Of a DNA stretch of 64,000 nt, positions 61,901 through 64,000 are shown one piece after another. How positions within the stretch are numbered: the stretch's first letter is position 1; each line of letters starts with the position of its first letter. The notes beneath the pieces are model-generated. The model had not been told where the DNA came from. It ran no database searches and saw only the letters and a list, made by a program, of their open reading frames with translations. A program made the translations under genes and the position numbers. The stretch comes from Sphagnum magellanicum (lineage: Eukaryota > Streptophyta > Sphagnopsida > Sphagnales > Sphagnaceae). Where the stretch lies: NCBI GenBank assembly GCA_021904315.1, contig CM038914.1, positions 3,224,001-3,288,000 of the forward strand, written 5' to 3'.

Positions 61901-62270
61901 AGAATTGGTAAAGGGGCCATGGTTTCATCGATGCATAGACGACTGATTTGTCAGCTCAGGCATGACACACATAGACTTTTCCCGAAGCTGAGAACTAGAA
62001 TGGTTATTGATAATTGCAGCAGCTTTGCCAGAAGGTGAATTGCGTGCTGCTCTGGGCATCGCTTGCTTACATCTCAGCGAAGAACGCCAAGGGCGCGAGA
62101 ATGCAAAACGCAATTCCGTCCCTGTAGGCGCAGAACACGAGGACGTTGACGCCCGCATTGAGTGCTGCCTTGGAGAGCACAAAGTAACCGACGGCACCGA
62201 ACGACACGGCTAACATAACGGCGTGTGCCTTGGCTGTGGGAACCCGCTGCTGCTCTTCTGAAATTGCCAT
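58965..62270 (-). CDS. WAT1-related EamA transporter, copy B
   Basis: Seven exons on the minus strand: 62270-62071, 61823-61761, 61142-61026, 60726-60444, 60032-59874, 59561-59410, 59172-58965. Exon phases match copy A and the frame closes (1182 nt, 393 residues). Differences from copy A include a 4-residue deletion after the N-terminal Gln run, one extra residue in the exon-4 loop, and a C-terminus longer by 4 residues ending NSKRS. Exon 5 is almost unchanged: from ARFPAPITVIAG to AAAYG only one residue differs. Exon 3 reads VGIENTNTFFASAMQN, closer to the family pattern than copy A. Family role: transport of amino acids, auxin or related solutes across plasma or vacuolar membrane. Both copies intact suggests both are under selection, though expression is unknown. 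Confidence 0.93.
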
Positions 62271-62318
62271 CTCGACTCTCTAGAGAAAGCCCTAGTGTGT
62301 TAAAAACTTGGGATTAAT

Positions 62319-62362
62319 GAAGTGCAAGCGCTAAAGAAACGTGCAGCCAGCTCTTGCACTTC
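62319..62362. promoter_or_regulatory. Conserved inverted repeat upstream of WAT1 copy B
   Basis: GAAGTGCAAG (62319-62328) and its exact complement CTTGCACTTC (62353-62362), with AGCGCT/AGCTCT partly extending the stem. It lies 49-92 bp before the ATG, the same place as the longer palindrome of copy A. The surrounding GTGTGTTAAAAAC and AACACAAATT words are also shared. Confidence 0.5.
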
Positions 62363-62512
62363 AACGAGTTCATATTCATATCCGGTCTAACACAAATTCC
62401 CAAATCTCTTTGTCAAGATTATAATGGACGCACGATTATGGGAAAAGAGAGAGAACTGTCGCCTATTCCCCGTAAAAAGGAGTAAAATAAGGCACTATGG
62501 AAGGAACGACGC

Positions 62513-62610
62513 CATAGGGTTCTCTCCATTTGGTCCCACGTAAAATGATGAAAACCTTCGGAACTTTATTCCAAGGAAACATGAATGAAAGGCAAGACCA
62601 ATTTTGGTGA
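62513..62610 (+). repeat. Single partial copy of the inverted-repeat arm
   Basis: GGTTCTC..CATTTGGTCCCACGTAAAATGATG and GTTCCAAGGAAACA-like words follow the right arm of the 30.7-kb inverted repeat near 31868-31960. In both, a frame reads HLVP[LR]KMM. Identity is moderate over about 90 bp, so this copy is much older than the split between the two arms. Confidence 0.55.
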
Positions 62611-64000
62611 GAAAAGGAGTTTCATCCCCCAACATTTGTTATCCTCACTTTTAGCTTATCATCCCAAATTTCCACAAATTTGCAGCTTCTCATCCCTTCT
62701 TTCATGAAGTTGACAAATAAATTTATTGTCATTCAAGAACCTTTTTTTCTTTTTTTGCATTCAATGTCCAAAATGTATATAAGTGAATGGTTTTGCCCTT
62801 AAGAAAAGAAGAATAATAGTTATAGGGTTATACTGTGTGGGAGCCCTTCTAATGCTCGTACTTGGGCTTTGCAAATGTTGCAAACTGCCAATGATAATCA
62901 ACCTTTTTTTTTCCTTTTCTTATGTTCCCACATGTTTTCCAATAGTTCATCATTCTTTATGGCAATGTTAAATTTAATTTGGATCATATAAATATCATGC
63001 ACATGAAAAGGCACATGTTAATTTGCATTTCAGGAAAAGGAGTGAGGTAGTTATTAAGACAAAAGTGAGATAATTAGGTTTGGAGATGAGGAAGTTATCT
63101 TAGGAATTGTCTTTAGAATTGTTCAAGGATGACCCTACAAAAGATTGTGCAAAATCTCTCACATACGAATTCACTCTATGATGATAGTTGAAAGTACTTG
63201 CAATAATTATGAGTTTAAGGTGCGTACTTATTTTGAGGTACTTATTCACAAGTCCTTTTTGCAATGAGCCAATTTGAATGTTAACCTAATGATTGTAATT
63301 TTTGAACATACAATATTTGCATTATGGTTGCTAAATGTTGGTCTCTTAACCATCCATTTGGATGGAGAAAAATGTTTTCATCATTTTTAATTAATTGGAA
63401 TTGATCATACTAATAATCGATGACATTGTTGTCAATATTGTTATTATATGAATCATTGATCATAATTAAATGTTTGTCTTTTTTTTTATAGGATTTCAAT
63501 GGATGGTTATTCTAAATATTTTTTGTTATATTATGATTCGAAATAGGTTTCAATATTTCTAGAGATCCTTTTTTGAAGTTAGTTCTGCATATGTATTAAA
63601 TAGTAATATTGTAGGATTATGAATCTATCTATGGATCGTAGACGTGATAAGGTTACATATATGTTGTGCATATTTAAACACACATTGTTAGGTGATTACC
63701 AAAGGTCTATAATTAATTTGTCAAACATTTGTCCTTGTGTTTTGAAATCTATAAGACAAAAAGCTGACATCTTTTTGTATCCATTCAAAATTTGTGAAGG
63801 ATATATTTTCGATGTATTCGATGTTTCCGTTTACAATTCTTAGTTTAGGATATAAAATTTTTATTATAATGACTTTCATTCTTTTATAGATTTTAAAGAA
63901 AGGTGTTAAGCATTGAGTTTTACTTATGGACACCGTTTGTCTTATCATGTATTTGATATCATTATGTATTGGCCTTTTTTTGTACGTGTCAGTTGCAACA
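62611..64000. other. Upstream flank of WAT1 copy B, nothing recognised
   Basis: AT-rich DNA to the window edge. Short frames of 62-75 codons on both strands near 63619-63948 overlap and show no motif. Confidence 0.45.

Larger units (their letters stand above)
57826..62400 (-). repeat. Segmental duplication, block B (WAT1 copy B)
   Basis: Counterpart of 25535-30091 in the same orientation, alignable through exons, introns and both flanks. Intron 6 is 72 bp longer than in block A (237 versus 165) and intron 4 is 36 bp shorter (411 versus 447), with separate small insertions in each copy. The first ~1.15 kb (57826-58964) is 3' flank in which neither copy keeps a shared open frame. Confidence 0.9.

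Overview
The window is nuclear DNA from a land plant, most likely a seed plant. It is AT-rich and gene-poor, with spliced genes using GT-AG introns, decayed Ty1/copia and LINE retroelements, and many small inverted-repeat elements. The amount of old retroelement debris would suit a gymnosperm, but the introns seen are short (165-631 bp). I cannot place it more precisely. No prokaryotic or organellar features were seen, and no tRNA or rRNA was recognised by eye.

Layout. 1-8 kb: one badly decayed Ty1/copia element with recognisable GAG, protease, integrase, RT and RNase H traces in copia order, flanked by diverged LTRs. 8-25 kb: AT-rich intergenic DNA with a 308-bp tandem duplication, two copies of a ~245-bp repeat (the other lies inside the copia element), a 17-bp perfect hairpin, a MITE, an unidentified decayed coding stretch and a LINE scrap. 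26.7-30.0 kb: an intact seven-exon WAT1-related (UMAMIT/nodulin-21-like, EamA) transporter gene on the minus strand. 30.7-32.3 kb: a 1.6-kb near-perfect inverted repeat with 41-bp tandem repeats at its ends. 34.5-36.0 kb: a second, older inverted repeat. 39.9-47.3 kb: a LINE on the minus strand, apparently inserted into a ~70-bp minisatellite, with its catalytic aspartates changed to asparagine. 48.6-50.5 kb: nested MITEs. 51.0-54.5 kb: an intact nine-exon gene for a MOSC-domain protein on the plus strand. 59.0-62.3 kb: a second intact WAT1-related gene, a paralogue of the first within a ~4.6-kb duplicated block in the same orientation.

The three intact genes were assembled by hand from splice sites. 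Frames close exactly: 392, 393 and 317 codons before the stop. The WAT1 pair should encode ten-helix membrane transporters and the MOSC protein a molybdenum-cofactor-type sulfurase/reductase relative. I see no pathway link between them. The least ordinary features are the near-identical inverted repeat upstream of WAT1 copy A, the palindrome conserved just upstream of both WAT1 start codons, and the G-to-A loss of three catalytic sites in the LINE.
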